Source: Bacillus xiamenensis (GTDB lineage Bacteria; Bacillota; Bacilli; Bacillales; Bacillaceae). From it: a DNA stretch of 42,280 nt. Made by a program: the position numbers and the translations under genes. Positions within the stretch are counted from its first letter, which is position 1; the number at the start of each line of letters is the position of its first letter. Shown one piece after another: positions 23,420 to 33,546 of this stretch. Below the pieces are notes generated by a model, which did no database searches, was not told the origin of the DNA, and saw nothing but the letters and a program-made list of their open reading frames with translations. Location of the stretch: the NCBI RefSeq assembly GCF_000300535.1, contig NZ_AMSH01000029.1, positions 1 to 42,280 on the forward strand, read 5' to 3'.

Positions 23420-25315
23420 ATGGATATTTTAAAGAAAATTGAACAGCACAGAGAAGAAGAGCAGCGTCTTAAATGGGAAGGCACATTCAGCGATTATTTA
23501 GACATTATTAAGGAAAATCCACTGGTCGCTCAATCTGCTCATTCTCGCGTTTATCATATGATTAAAGACAGCGGGATTGAAGAGGAGAATGGGGTCAGAA
23601 CCTACAAATTTTTTGATCAGGAGCTTTTTGGATTAGAGGAATCACTGGAAAGGCTAGTAGAAGAATATTTTCACCCTGCTGCTAAGCGATTAGATGTCAG
23701 AAAGCGTATTTTATTGTTAATGGGTCCAGTCAGTGGCGGGAAATCCACGTTAGTGACAAGGCTGAAACGAGGGCTTGAAGAATATTCACTGACAGATAAT
23801 GGCGCAGTTTATGCGATCAAAGGCTGCCCAATGCATGAAGATCCGCTTCATCTGATTCCGCAAAATCTGCGGGAAGATTTCTATAGAGAATATGGCATAC
23901 GTGTGCAGGGGAATCTATCTCCACTGAATATGATGAGGCTGGAAGAGGAATATGGCGGCCGAATTGAGGATGTAAGGGTGGAACGTATTTTCTTCTCAGA
24001 GGACAAACGAACCGGTATTGGTACCTTCAGTCCGTCTGATCCGAAATCGCAGGACATTGCTGATTTAACAGGAAGCATTGATTTTTCAACCATTGCTGAA
24101 TTTGGATCAGAATCAGATCCTCGTGCGTACCGGTTTGATGGGGAACTTAATAAAGCAAACCGCGGGATGATGGAATTTCAAGAGATGTTAAAGTGTGATG
24201 AGAAATTTCTATGGCACCTTCTGTCCTTAACGCAGGAGGGAAATTTTAAGGCGGGCCGTTTTGCGTTAATTAGTGCGGATGAATTAATTGTGGCGCATAC
24301 GAATGAAACGGAGTACCGGTCATTTATTTCTAATAAAAAGAACGAGGCACTGCATTCAAGAATTATTGTGATGCCTATTCCTTATAATTTAAAGGTGACA
24401 GAGGAGGAACGCATTTATCATAAAATGATTTCAGAAAGTGATGTCTCAGATGTTCATATTGCACCGCATACGCTAAAGGTGGCCGCAATGTTTTCTATTT
24501 TGACGAGACTCAAAGAGCCGAAGCGGTCTGATATAGATTTGGTGAAAAAAATGCGTCTGTATGATGGGGAAAGTGTCGAAGGCTTTCAATCGGCTGACAT
24601 TGATGAGATGAAAAAGGAATTTCATGACGAAGGAATGAGCGGAATTGACCCGAGGTATGTCATTAACCGCATTTCATCCACCATTATTCGAAAGAATATG
24701 GAATCGATCAATGCGCTGGATGTTCTTCGTTCCTTAAAAGAAGGGCTTGATCAGCATCCGTCCATTTCAAGCGAAGACAGGGAGCGTTATTTGAATTTTA
24801 TTTCAGTTGCGCGTAAAGAGTATGACGATATAGCGAAGAAGGAAGTTCAAAAGGCATTTGTGTATTCCTATGAAGAATCTGCGAAAACGCTCATGGATAA
24901 TTATTTGGATAATGTCGAGGCTTACTGCAATAAAAACAAACTGCGTGATCCGTTAACAGGTGAAGAAATGAATCCTGATGAAAAACTCATGCGTTCCATT
25001 GAGGAACAGATCGGTATTTCTGAAAACGCCAAAAAGGCATTTCGAGAAGAAATTCTGATTCGTATTTCCGCTTATGCGAGAAAGGGCAAACGCTTTGATT
25101 ATAATTCGCATGAGAGATTACGAGAAGCCATTCAGAAGAAGCTCTTTGCGGATCTGAAAGATGTAGTGAAAATTACGACATCGACGAAAACGCCAGATGA
25201 ACAGCAGTTGAAAAAGGTCAATGAAGTAGTGGCTCGGTTGATTGATGAGCATGGCTATAATTCCACAAGTGCAAATGAACTCTTAAAATATGTAGGCAGT
25301 CTTCTGAATCGTTAA
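23420..25315 (+). CDS. prkA: PrkA AAA+ serine protein kinase/protease
   Basis: The 631-residue protein has exactly the length of B. subtilis PrkA from the ATG at 23420 (SD GAGGAGG). The AAA+ PrkA domain carries Walker A GPVSGGKST at about 104-112, and the C-terminal part is the PrkA kinase-like domain. It acts in sporulation and is conserved with YhbH, as YeaG with YeaH in E. coli. Reports differ on whether its main activity is kinase or Lon-like protease. The partner gene follows after 140 bases. Confidence 0.95.
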   Translation: MDILKKIEQHREEEQRLKWEGTFSDYLDIIKENPLVAQSAHSRVYHMIKDSGIEEENGVRTYKFFDQELFGLEESLERLVEEYFHPAAKRLDVRKRILLLMGPVSGGKSTLVTRLKRGLEEYSLTDNGAVYAIKGCPMHEDPLHLIPQNLREDFYREYGIRVQGNLSPLNMMRLEEEYGGRIEDVRVERIFFSEDKRTGIGTFSPSDPKSQDIADLTGSIDFSTIAEFGSESDPRAYRFDGELNKANRGMMEFQEMLKCDEKFLWHLLSLTQEGNFKAGRFALISADELIVAHTNETEYRSFISNKKNEALHSRIIVMPIPYNLKVTEEERIYHKMISESDVSDVHIAPHTLKVAAMFSILTRLKEPKRSDIDLVKKMRLYDGESVEGFQSADIDEMKKEFHDEGMSGIDPRYVINRISSTIIRKNMESINALDVLRSLKEGLDQHPSISSEDRERYLNFISVARKEYDDIAKKEVQKAFVYSYEESAKTLMDNYLDNVEAYCNKNKLRDPLTGEEMNPDEKLMRSIEEQIGISENAKKAFREEILIRISAYARKGKRFDYNSHERLREAIQKKLFADLKDVVKITTSTKTPDEQQLKKVNEVVARLIDEHGYNSTSANELLKYVGSLLNR

Positions 25316-25455
25316 TAAATGAAGGAGGCATTATTGGCGCAAACCCGCACCGATAATGTCTTTTTTAGAAATAATCGTCATTTCGATGACAGGAAGCATA
25401 CGATAAAGGAATCATTGATTACAAGAAGTGTGCAAAAAGGTGAGGAGGGGGATGG

Positions 25456-26619
25456 ATGTCCCGGCAAGAAAAAAGTCAGTTTATTGTTTCACAGGAAGAC
25501 TGGTCCCTCCATCGAAAAGGCTTTGACGACCAGCAGCGTCATCAGAAAAAAGTCAAAGAGGCGATTAAAAACAATTTGCCGGATCTTGTCACAGAGGAAA
25601 GCATTATTATGTCTAATGGCAAGGATGTTGTCAAAATTCCGATCCGTTCTTTAGATGAATATAAAATTCGGTACAACTATGATAAGAATAAGCACGTGGG
25701 TCAAGGGGATGGAGACAGCGAGGTTGGCGATGTGGTCGCTCGGGATGGATCAGATAGTAAGCAAGGACAGGGGAAGGGGCAAGGGGCTGGAGATCAAGCA
25801 GGTGAGGATTATTACGAAGCAGAAGTCTCATTAATGGATCTAGAGGAAGCGCTGTTTCGTGAATTAGAACTGCCAAATCTTAAACAAAAGGAGCTTGACG
25901 ACATCATTGTTGAGCAAATTGAGTTTAATGATATTCGCAAAACGGGGCTAACAGGCAATATCCATAAAAAACGAACGATGCTGTCGGCATTTAAACGAAA
26001 TGCGATGATAGGAAGCCCTTCCTTTTATCCCATCTATCCAGAGGATATCAAATATAAGACGTGGAATGAAGTCACTAAACCAGAGTCGAAGGCGGTTGTC
26101 CTAGCGATGATGGATACGAGCGGTAGTATGGGACTTTGGGAAAAGTATATGGCGAGGAGCTTTTTCTTTTGGATGACACGTTTCTTACGGACAAAGTATG
26201 AGACGGTCGATATTGAATTCATTGCCCACCATACGGAGGCAAAGGTCGTAGATGAGGAGCATTTCTTTTCTCGTGGTGAGAGCGGGGGAACCATTTGCTC
26301 GTCTGTCTATCGAAAGGCACTGGAGCTTATAGACGAACGATATCCACCGTCACGATATAATATTTATCCTTTTCATTTTTCAGATGGTGACAATTTGACC
26401 TCTGACAATGCCAGGTGCGTGAAGCTCGTTTCTGAGATTATGAAAAAAGCCAACCTATTCTGTTATGGCGAAGTGAATCAATATAACCGGCATTCGACGT
26501 TAATGTCAGCATATAAGCATATTCAGGATGAGAAATTTAAGCATTATATTTTGAAGCAAAAACCGGACGTTTTTCTCGCATTAAAAAAATTTTTCCAGCA
26601 GGAAGAAGTTCTTTCTTAA
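25456..26619 (+). CDS. yhbH: Sporulation protein YhbH (UPF0229/DUF444, VWA-like)
   Basis: The 387-residue protein starts at an ATG after GGAGGGGG. It has a charged N-terminus, a Gly/Gln/Asp-rich linker (about residues 85-120), then a von Willebrand A-like domain with [10 protein letters not shown] (MIDAS motif DTSGS, about 218-223) and HFSDGDNLT. It is the conserved partner of PrkA, and VWA proteins commonly act as adaptors for AAA+ ATPases. B. subtilis yhbH is expressed in sporulation. A terminator follows. Confidence 0.95.
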   Translation: MSRQEKSQFIVSQEDWSLHRKGFDDQQRHQKKVKEAIKNNLPDLVTEESIIMSNGKDVVKIPIRSLDEYKIRYNYDKNKHVGQGDGDSEVGDVVARDGSDSKQGQGKGQGAGDQAGEDYYEAEVSLMDLEEALFRELELPNLKQKELDDIIVEQIEFNDIRKTGLTGNIHKKRTMLSAFKRNAMIGSPSFYPIYPEDIKYKTWNEVTKPESKAVVLAMMDTSGSMGLWEKYMARSFFFWMTRFLRTKYETVDIEFIAHHTEAKVVDEEHFFSRGESGGTICSSVYRKALELIDERYPPSRYNIYPFHFSDGDNLTSDNARCVKLVSEIMKKANLFCYGEVNQYNRHSTLMSAYKHIQDEKFKHYILKQKPDVFLALKKFFQQEEVLS

Positions 26620-26631
26620 AGAGAACATTTG

Positions 26632-26667
26632 AAAAAACCTTTCAGCATAAGGGCTGAAAGGTTTTTT
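26632..26667 (+). terminator. Terminator after yhbH
   Basis: AAAAAACCTTTCAGC, ATAAGG, GCTGAAAGGTTTTTT is a perfect 15-pair stem. Confidence 0.92.
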
Positions 26668-26713
26668 GTGTTGAGAAGGAAGGGATCGCCAGAAAAAAAG
26701 TAAAACTTTCTCT

Positions 26714-26759
26714 TTGACATTTCAATTTTCATTTATTAATATTTAATCTTGTTAAATAT
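26714..26759 (+). promoter_or_regulatory. Promoter of the efflux operon with overlapping palindromic operator
   Basis: TTGACA (26714-26719), 17 bases, TAATAT (26737-26742). A perfect inverted repeat ATATTTAA-TCTTG-TTAAATAT (26739-26759) overlaps the -10 and start region, as a MarR-family operator would. The leader from there to yhbJ is about 220 bases with no supported gene. Confidence 0.65.
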
Positions 26760-26978
26760 ATTTTTCAAAAAAGATGCCGATCGTCTTTTCTTCTTTTTCT
26801 GCTTTTTGCTCATGAGTGAACAATACGTATAAATGGGCTGCACACCACTTTCAGCGGAGTAGAGAGAGGGGAAACATGCAGTGTATGAGCTTGTTTCATA
26901 TTCTGTCAGATGATGGGCATTCTAATCTTGCTAAAGCAGATGACACTATATTTTTATACATGAAAGGAGAAACAAAAC
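26760..26978 (+). other. Untranslated leader of the efflux operon
   Basis: A frame with an ATG at 26876 has a fair site (GAGGGG) but runs into yhbJ in another frame, so it is probably not a gene. I see no terminator or known riboswitch. Confidence 0.45.
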
Positions 26979-27611
26979 ATGAACAGAGGACGTTTATTGT
27001 TAACGAATATTATTGGCCTTATTGTGATTCTTGCCATTATTGCTGGAGGTGCTTATTACTACTACGAAAGCACAAACTTTGTCAAAACGGACGAAGCAAA
27101 AGTGACAGGCGACATGTATCAAATTACAGCACCAGCAGCTGGACAAATCAAAGGCTGGAACATTGATGAAGGTGACGAAGTGAAAAAAGACAGCACCGTT
27201 GCAAAGGTTGAAGGAGAAGCAAAAACAAACATTAAAGCAGTAGCTGATGGCACATTAGTCAAAAAAGAAGTACAAAACAACCAACAAGTGCAGGCAGGTA
27301 CAGTTCTTGGTGAAACCATTGACCTAAGCAAGCTTTACATTACAGCAAATATTAAAGAAACAGACATTAAGAACGTTGAAAAAGGTGACAAAGTCGACAT
27401 CGTTGTAGACGGCGATCCTGATACAACATTTGAAGGAACTGTTGAACAAATTGGTTATGCGACGAACTCAACATTCAATATGCTTCCAGCAACAAATTCA
27501 AGTGGTAACTATACGAAAGTCACACAAAAAGTAGCAGTGAAAATTTCTATTAAAAATCCATCTGACAAAGTACTTCCAGGTATGAATGCTTCTGTCAAAA
27601 TTTCATCTTAA
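26979..27611 (+). CDS. yhbJ: HlyD/EmrA-type efflux membrane fusion protein
   Basis: The 210-residue protein has one N-terminal membrane helix (residues 7-27), then a biotinyl-lipoyl-like domain (YQITAPAAGQIKGWNIDEGD, mirrored by KAVADGTLVKKEV) and a beta-barrel (LYITANIKETDIKNVEKGD). It is short for EmrA because the coiled coil is nearly absent, which suits Gram-positive members. It works with the MFS pump encoded next. The SD is AAAGGAG. B. subtilis has a MarR-type gene yhbI before yhbJ (from memory); none is present here. Confidence 0.9.
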   Translation: MNRGRLLLTNIIGLIVILAIIAGGAYYYYESTNFVKTDEAKVTGDMYQITAPAAGQIKGWNIDEGDEVKKDSTVAKVEGEAKTNIKAVADGTLVKKEVQNNQQVQAGTVLGETIDLSKLYITANIKETDIKNVEKGDKVDIVVDGDPDTTFEGTVEQIGYATNSTFNMLPATNSSGNYTKVTQKVAVKISIKNPSDKVLPGMNASVKISS

Positions 27612-27650
27612 TGATGACTGATATCAAAAAATGAAAGGAGGTTGTCTGAG

Positions 27651-29270
27651 ATGGCAAATCAACCTGCAGCGACAAAACAGGGAACAGGCTCCTTGTCTTT
27701 ACTGATCATTTTAATGGCCGGTTTGTTCGTAGCGATTTTAAACCAAACGCTTTTGAACGTAGCCATGCCCCATTTGATGACTGAATTTAACGTGAGTGCG
27801 ACGACCATTCAGTGGCTTACAACAGGTTACATGCTTGTCAACGGTGTGCTCATTCCGTTATCTGCGTTTTTGATCACACGTTTTGGTCAGCGCAGCTTAT
27901 TCCTCGTGGCGATGATTTCATTTACACTAGGGACCTTTATTTGCGGTATTGCGCCGAACTTTTCTACGATGCTCATTGGCCGTTTGATTCAGGCAGTCGG
28001 TGGCGGTATCTTACAGCCGCTCGTCATGACAACAATCCTTTTTATTTTCCCTCCGGAAAACAGAGGGAAAGGAATGGGGATTTTTGGTCTTGCGATGATG
28101 TTTGCACCAGCGGTTGGACCAACATTATCGGGTTATATTATTGAACATTATTCATGGCGTATTATGTTTTATGGACTTGTACCAATCGGTGCGATTGTCA
28201 TTATCGCGGCTTTCTTTATGTTTAAAAATATTGTAGAGCCTAAAAAAATCAAGCTGGACAGCCTTGGAGCGATTCTGTCGATCGTTGGTTTTGCTTCGCT
28301 TCTATACGGAGTGAGTGAAGCGGGAAGTGATGGTTGGACAGATCCAATCGTTCTATCTACGATTATTATTGGTGCGATTGCGATCATTCTTTTTATTTTC
28401 CAACAGCTAAAAGCGGAAAATCCGATGCTCGATTTCCGCGTGTTTAAATACAGCATTTTCTCATTATCAAGTGTCATTAACATTATCATTACCGTTGCCT
28501 TATACACTGGGATGTTCTTACTTCCGATCTATTTGCAGAACCTTGTTGGGTTTACTGCATTGCAATCGGGATTATTAATGCTTCCAGGGGCACTTGCAAT
28601 GCTGATTATGTCCCCAATCTCAGGGATCTTGTTTGATAAATTTGGACCTCGTCCGCTTGCCATTTTGGGGATGCTGATTACCGTTGTGACCACATACGAG
28701 TTTACAAGGCTGACGATTGATACTTCTTATAGTCACATTGTGCTCATGTATGCAGTACGTGCCTTCGGTATGTCACTCTTGATGATGCCTGTCATGACTG
28801 CTGGGATGAACCAGTTGCCACAGCATTTAAACAGTCATGGTACAGCGATGTCTAATACATTAAGACAAATTAGTGGTTCGATCGGTACGAGTTTGATCAC
28901 GACGATTTATACAAATCGGACGACATTCCATTATTCCAATATGGCGGATCAAACGAATACAGCTGACCCGTTCTTTATGAATTCATTCCAGACGGCTGTG
29001 TCAAATGTGATGCATCATATGGGTATGACAGCAGAAGCTGCTCAAAAATATGTATACACCCAGCTCTTTACAAAAGCACAGGTCGATTCAAACGTGATGG
29101 GTATTAATGATGCTTACATGTGGGTGACATTATTCTGTGCGGCTGGCGTGATTCTCAGCTTATTCCTGCGCGATGTACGTAAGGATAAAAAGCGAAAAGA
29201 AAAGCAGGATAAGAAACAAGAAATGACATTGCTTCCAGCACCTAAGGAAGCAAACCAAGATGCAAGATAA
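27651..29270 (+). CDS. yhcA: DHA2-family MFS multidrug efflux transporter (EmrB-like)
   Basis: The 539-residue protein has the hydrophobicity of 14 helices. Motif [13 protein letters not shown] near the start, [16 protein letters not shown], and RFGQRSLF (motif A) mark the DHA2 drug:H+ antiporters. Motif C appears as [18 protein letters not shown]. The C-terminal tail is basic and soluble. The ATG at 27651 follows AAAGGAGG. With YhbJ it should form an EmrAB-like exporter; the substrate is unknown. Confidence 0.93.
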   Translation: MANQPAATKQGTGSLSLLIILMAGLFVAILNQTLLNVAMPHLMTEFNVSATTIQWLTTGYMLVNGVLIPLSAFLITRFGQRSLFLVAMISFTLGTFICGIAPNFSTMLIGRLIQAVGGGILQPLVMTTILFIFPPENRGKGMGIFGLAMMFAPAVGPTLSGYIIEHYSWRIMFYGLVPIGAIVIIAAFFMFKNIVEPKKIKLDSLGAILSIVGFASLLYGVSEAGSDGWTDPIVLSTIIIGAIAIILFIFQQLKAENPMLDFRVFKYSIFSLSSVINIIITVALYTGMFLLPIYLQNLVGFTALQSGLLMLPGALAMLIMSPISGILFDKFGPRPLAILGMLITVVTTYEFTRLTIDTSYSHIVLMYAVRAFGMSLLMMPVMTAGMNQLPQHLNSHGTAMSNTLRQISGSIGTSLITTIYTNRTTFHYSNMADQTNTADPFFMNSFQTAVSNVMHHMGMTAEAAQKYVYTQLFTKAQVDSNVMGINDAYMWVTLFCAAGVILSLFLRDVRKDKKRKEKQDKKQEMTLLPAPKEANQDAR

Positions 29271-29287
29271 GTGTGGAGGGACCGTAC

Positions 29288-29812
29288 ATGAAAATTTATG
29301 TCGTATACGATAGTGAAGGTGACCATACAAAAGCACTTGCAGAAGCGATTGCAGCGGGCGCAGGTGAAACAGAGCAAGCTGAGGTGTTCATTGATCATGT
29401 GAAAGATGCGGATATTCGCAAGCTTGATCAAATGGATGCGATCATTTGGGGTTGCCCTGGTCACTTTGGTACCATTAGTTCAGGATTAAAAACATGGATT
29501 GACCGCCTTGGCTACTTATGGGCAGAAGGAAAACTGATTGATAAAGTCGGTGCTGTTTTCTGTACAACGGCTACAACACACGGCGGATTAGAAATGACAA
29601 TGCACAATTTGATTACACCTATGTTCCATCAAGGGATGCTTGTGGTTGGTCTTCCTGGAAATGTTCCAGAGAATGCGTTATACGGTTCTTATTATGGAGC
29701 GGGTGTGACTTGCCCAATTGATTCTGATGAAGTGATTTCTGCAGAAGGCATTGAGCTGGGGAAAGCATTAGGAAGACGTGTAGCATCAGTCACTGCGTCA
29801 TTTAAGCGATAA
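29288..29812 (+). CDS. yhcB: Flavodoxin-fold NAD(P)H:quinone oxidoreductase-like protein
   Basis: The 174-residue protein starts at the ATG at 29288 after [26 protein letters not shown] is the FMN phosphate loop, [21 protein letters not shown] the WrbA-type FMN loop, and [11 protein letters not shown] the third loop. WrbA family members reduce quinones and protect against oxidative stress. The position in the efflux operon suggests joint action against a toxic redox-active compound. Confidence 0.9.
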   Translation: MKIYVVYDSEGDHTKALAEAIAAGAGETEQAEVFIDHVKDADIRKLDQMDAIIWGCPGHFGTISSGLKTWIDRLGYLWAEGKLIDKVGAVFCTTATTHGGLEMTMHNLITPMFHQGMLVVGLPGNVPENALYGSYYGAGVTCPIDSDEVISAEGIELGKALGRRVASVTASFKR

Positions 29813-29825
29813 GGAGAGGGTTCTT

Positions 29826-30185
29826 TTGGCGACGATTATTGTAGCGTTAGCAGCTGCTATTCTAGTCATTATTGGATTAGTAGCGTTCAATGTCAGACAC
29901 GCTTCGGTCGAGAAGGAAGAGGTCAAAGAAGATGTGTCTAATCAGTCTCACGCGCCGCGCAGCGAGCCAAAAGTTGCGGCGAGACCTGTAGAGCCTGTTG
30001 AGGAAGAAAAAGCGTCAGAGCCTTCTCGAACGGACGATACGGCGTCTGGCGACGATTTCTATAGACAGGCGCTTCAAAAGTTTAAACAGCCAGAACCACC
30101 TGTCAAAGAAGAAGAACCAGAGACGAAAATGAATGATGATATGTATCGTTCTGCTCTGCAAAAGCTTAAGCAGAAGGACAAATAA
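29826..30185 (+). CDS. yhcC: Single-TM protein with two C-terminal repeats
   Basis: The 119-residue protein has a TTG start after GGAGAGGG. The N-terminal helix (residues 2-22) is followed by an acidic, Pro/Glu/Lys-rich disordered linker. Two related short motifs close it: DDFYRQALQKFKQ (about 78-90) and DDMYRSALQKLKQ (about 104-116). It is last in the yhbJ-yhcABC run. Function unknown; the repeats look like amphipathic docking helices. Confidence 0.85.
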   Translation: MATIIVALAAAILVIIGLVAFNVRHASVEKEEVKEDVSNQSHAPRSEPKVAARPVEPVEEEKASEPSRTDDTASGDDFYRQALQKFKQPEPPVKEEEPETKMNDDMYRSALQKLKQKDK

Positions 30186-30216
30186 AAAAGAGAACCTCTC
30201 AGCAGGTTCTCTTTTT
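30184..30216 (+). terminator. Terminator after yhcC
   Basis: AAAAAGAGAACCT, CTCAGC, AGGTTCTCTTTTT. Confidence 0.9.
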
Positions 30217-30223
30217 ATTGCAC

Positions 30224-30256
30224 AAAAAAACCGACGGCAGAAGCCGAGCGGTTTTC
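30224..30256 (-). terminator. Terminator of cspB
   Basis: On the minus strand AAAACCG-CTCGGC-TTCT-GCCG-TCGGTTTT, then T-run. Confidence 0.85.
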
Positions 30257-30295
30257 CTTCACTCTATAAAGTGCTAAAAGAGCAATGCTCTTAAA

Positions 30296-30651
<356 letters not shown>

Positions 30652-30707
30652 CTGTTATACGAAAACTTTTTTAAAAATAATTAGCGCTAACAAATTGAGG
30701 AAAAAGC

Positions 30708-31799
30708 TTATCTGAAATGATCTCTTTTTCGCTTTGAAAAGCTCACTTGGTTTCGGCCTGACTGCTTCGCTTTATAGAGCTCCTGGTCCGCTATAATCGG
30801 TAATTGTTTGATGTTTTCACTTGCTCCTGTATCATAAGCACATCCAAGTGACGCCGTGATGTGAATAGACGTTCCGTTTTGTAAATAAATCGGCTGGTCC
30901 GCTATTTTTCTCCGCAATCGCTCTGCAATTTGCCATGTTTTTTCAACTGAACAATTCGGTAAAAGCACAGCAAATTCTTCACCGCCAATTCGCCCGATAT
31001 AATCAGAGCTTCTTGTGTTTTTGATCAGCCTTGTTCCGATTTCTTTTAAAACAATATCTCCCTCATGATGCCCATATCGATCATTGATGGATTTAAAATA
31101 ATCAATGTCTAGGTAAATAAGGGACATTTGATGGAGAGGCTGCTTTAATTTGAGAGCAAAAGCGTCACTTAATACCTCATCAAACTTCCGTTTATTTAAC
31201 AAACCAGTTAAAAAGTCATAATGAGCTTGGGATTTATACAAATTTAACAGCTGATAGGCTTTTGTTTGATGCTCAATGACATAAAAGTTAAATAAACCGG
31301 CAATATACGAGAAAATCCAGTAAGCGACATGCAGTTCAAATGTTGTTTCATGGACGACGGTGATAAATAAAATGGTCGCTATGACGTTGCTGATTGTAAT
31401 AGATAACAGCATTTTTACGACATGATTGATATGACGTTCAGCAATCAAAAAAGAGGCTGTTGCGATAAACGTCATAGAAAAAATATTGATGAAAGAAGCG
31501 ACGTTGACTTCAATTAATAATCGCCCGATGATGACAACACATGCTGCGATGAACGTTTGCGCGATGCCTCCGTAAAATGCCGTTAAAATAAGGGGAATAT
31601 GTCTTAAATCAATGATGGCTGGTCCTGCTTTAATAGAGAAAAACATTAAGAGGACACCGAGTAACCCAGAAATCATGCCTTTGCATACTTGTCTGAGCAG
31701 GGTATCTTCCTTCTTTAGAAAATTCTCTTTAAACACAAGCATCAATAAATAATGGAAAGTAACAAGAATTGTTAAATTAATAAAGAGGTCTCTTAGCAA
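30708..31799 (-). CDS. dgcK: Membrane diguanylate cyclase
   Basis: The 363-residue protein has a TTG start seven bases after AAAGGTGA. Residues about 1-180 form a 5TMR-LYT-type sensor with six helices. The GGDEF domain (about 195-355) has the active site GGEEF and, five residues before it, RSSD, the product-inhibition I-site (RxxD). It makes cyclic di-GMP from two GTP. It corresponds to YhcK/DgcK of B. subtilis, next to cspB as there. Confidence 0.93.
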   Translation of the reverse strand: MLRDLFINLTILVTFHYLLMLVFKENFLKKEDTLLRQVCKGMISGLLGVLLMFFSIKAGPAIIDLRHIPLILTAFYGGIAQTFIAACVVIIGRLLIEVNVASFINIFSMTFIATASFLIAERHINHVVKMLLSITISNVIATILFITVVHETTFELHVAYWIFSYIAGLFNFYVIEHQTKAYQLLNLYKSQAHYDFLTGLLNKRKFDEVLSDAFALKLKQPLHQMSLIYLDIDYFKSINDRYGHHEGDIVLKEIGTRLIKNTRSSDYIGRIGGEEFAVLLPNCSVEKTWQIAERLRRKIADQPIYLQNGTSIHITASLGCAYDTGASENIKQLPIIADQELYKAKQSGRNQVSFSKRKRDHFR

Positions 31800-31895
31800 A
31801 ATAAAATCACCTTTTTAAAATTACTAAAATTTGTTGCAAAAGAAAAGGGGAGCAAGATAATTAATAAAAAATTTCACTTATGAGGGGGTTAAAAA

Positions 31896-32276
31896 ATGGG
31901 GAGAAAACAATTTCCAGATCAATCGGACTGGCTTTCTTTTTTTGAGACGAGGCCTGTTGAAGGGTTTGAACGAGATATGCCTATTGAATATCAAGATCTA
32001 ACATTTCGGTTTGAGAATCAAGAAGAGCGATTTGTGGTGACGATGTTACTTGGGGTTCAAGAGTTTTCTTTAAAGGCTGTTCGAAAAAAAGATGCATCCG
32101 TTTTAGGCGTGTATGATTTTAAAACCGTGAGACATGTCGAAATAAAAAAGGACCGGCAGCATGAGAAAGAGCTTTTGATCATACTAGATGATGTGGATCG
32201 GTTTGTTATCACGGTCGAAATCACCTTTTTGCCTTCCTTCTGCATGATGGTGAAAGAGCACTTTTCAGGAGAGTAA
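31896..32276 (+). CDS. Hypothetical protein (126 aa)
   Basis: The ATG follows GAGGGGGTT. The protein is soluble, charged and strand-rich, with no signal peptide or recognised motif. It is monocistronic and ends at a shared terminator. B. subtilis has tcyP (yhcL) in this interval (from memory), which is missing here. Function unknown. Confidence 0.65.
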   Translation: MGRKQFPDQSDWLSFFETRPVEGFERDMPIEYQDLTFRFENQEERFVVTMLLGVQEFSLKAVRKKDASVLGVYDFKTVRHVEIKKDRQHEKELLIILDDVDRFVITVEITFLPSFCMMVKEHFSGE

Positions 32277-32308
32277 ACAGGAGCCTTTTTCGTGAAGGCC
32301 CCTGTTTT
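32275..32308. terminator. Bidirectional terminator
   Basis: AAACAGG-A-GCCTT and AAGGC-C-CCTGTTT between convergent genes. Confidence 0.85.
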
Positions 32309-32310
32309 GA

Positions 32311-32730
32311 TTATTTGTGCTCGATGTCATTGAGCACTTGCTGAATAGATTCATCATCCATGACATTCATGACATTTTCATCAATGTGAAGTGACTGTGC
32401 GTAAGATTCTCTTGGCTTGTGGGTTTGATGCGTAGTTGATGATGATGGCTGCTGCTGTGATTGGTTTGGCTGGACAGCGGTGAAAGCCTGTTTAATCATT
32501 TGACCGACTTCAGCCGTTCCTTTAGATTCTTTCTGTGCATGCGATTTCGAATGTGACTCATGGCGAGATGGCTCATGACGGTTATGATCGTGGCCTTTCA
32601 TCATTGAGGACAAGTTCATTTGTGTCATGCGGCTGATTCTTTTCCGTAATACAGGGGAGAACAGTGCAATCACCGCTGTCGAAGCGGCGATCATTGCGCC
32701 AGTGCTCATGCCTTTTCTTCTTTTAAACAA
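32311..32730 (-). CDS. yhcM: YhcM-like protein
   Basis: The 139-residue protein has a TTG start seven bases after GGAGG. A basic N-terminus (MFKRRKGMS) precedes a single hydrophobic stretch, then a His/Ser/Gln-rich low-complexity middle and an acidic C-terminus (NVMDDESIQQVLNDIE). The position next to yhcN fits YhcM of B. subtilis. Function unknown, possibly spore-related. Confidence 0.65.
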   Translation of the reverse strand: MFKRRKGMSTGAMIAASTAVIALFSPVLRKRISRMTQMNLSSMMKGHDHNRHEPSRHESHSKSHAQKESKGTAEVGQMIKQAFTAVQPNQSQQQPSSSTTHQTHKPRESYAQSLHIDENVMNVMDDESIQQVLNDIEHK

Positions 32731-32883
32731 ACGAATCCCTCCAGTTGATCGTGATGATACTTCTTCATCATGTTTAGGATGACCAAAGAAGGCTGAATTA
32801 TGAATTCATTTTCCTGAAATAGAGGATGTGTGCATAAAAAGCCTGCTGGATGAAAAACCTATGAACAAAAGGAGGGATAATTG

Positions 32884-33390
32884 ATGAATAAGAAATGGAT
32901 GCTTTCTTTACTACTCGTTCCGACATTGATGACTACTGGGTGTGGAATGAATAATCAAGGCGATGAGCGAAGAGGAACAATGAATCAACAGTATGAAAAT
33001 GTCACATATAAGAACGAAAACATGAGACAGGATCAGCCAAATGTTCAAACACCTCAGAAGGTCAAAGTGGCAGACAAAGCGTCAGAGCTTGTTGCTAACA
33101 TGTCTGAAGTGAAAACAGCGAACGTACTTGTCACAGGGAAAAATGCATTTGTTGCCGTTGTGCTTGAAGGCAATAAAAGCGGTGATGTCACAGATGATTT
33201 GAAAAAGAAAATTTCTGATAAAGTAAAATCTACTGATCAACAAATTGATAACGTGTATGTATCCGCTAATCCAGACTTTGTCGATCGTATGACAGGGTAC
33301 GGAAAACGTATTAGAAGCGGAGAACCAATTTCAGGATTCTTTGACGAATTTACTGAAACCGTTCGACGTGTTTTCCCTGAATCAAAATAG
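32884..33390 (+). CDS. yhcN: YhcN/YlaJ family spore lipoprotein
   Basis: The 168-residue protein starts at the ATG at 32884 (SD AAAGGAGGG). The signal peptide has lipobox MTTGC. The mature domain (VADKASELVANMSEVKTANVLVTG, then YVSANPDFVDRM) is the sporulation lipoprotein YhcN/YlaJ domain. In B. subtilis it is found in the inner spore membrane. Monocistronic, followed by a terminator. Confidence 0.92.
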   Translation: MNKKWMLSLLLVPTLMTTGCGMNNQGDERRGTMNQQYENVTYKNENMRQDQPNVQTPQKVKVADKASELVANMSEVKTANVLVTGKNAFVAVVLEGNKSGDVTDDLKKKISDKVKSTDQQIDNVYVSANPDFVDRMTGYGKRIRSGEPISGFFDEFTETVRRVFPESK

Positions 33391-33397
33391 CTACGAC

Positions 33398-33426
33398 AAA
33401 AGCCGTATGTCAAATGCGGCTTTTTT
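33398..33426 (+). terminator. Terminator after yhcN
   Basis: AAAAGCCGTAT and ATGCGGCTTTTTT (one G-U). Confidence 0.8.
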
Positions 33427-33471
33427 GTTTGGAACCGCACCTTGCGCACCTGAATGCATAAAGTAAAAAAT

Positions 33472-33502
33472 AGATCACCTCTTGTTGATCTTTGTTTTTT
33501 CA
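33472..33502 (+). terminator. Second weak terminator-like hairpin
   Basis: AGATCA, eight-base loop, TGATCT, then TTTGTTTTTT. Confidence 0.45.
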
Positions 33503-33546
33503 TAGAGAGAAAAAGAGGTTGCAGGATGAATTCAGGTGGGGAGTAA

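Noticed and set aside
25319..25654. 111-codon frame between prkA and yhbH
   Set aside because: Two thirds of it overlap yhbH in another frame, and the part before yhbH has no protein-family features.
26816..27166. 116-codon frame upstream of and overlapping yhbJ
   Set aside because: It overlaps the well-supported yhbJ in another frame. The ATG at 26876 has a fair site, so a short leader peptide is possible but unsupported.
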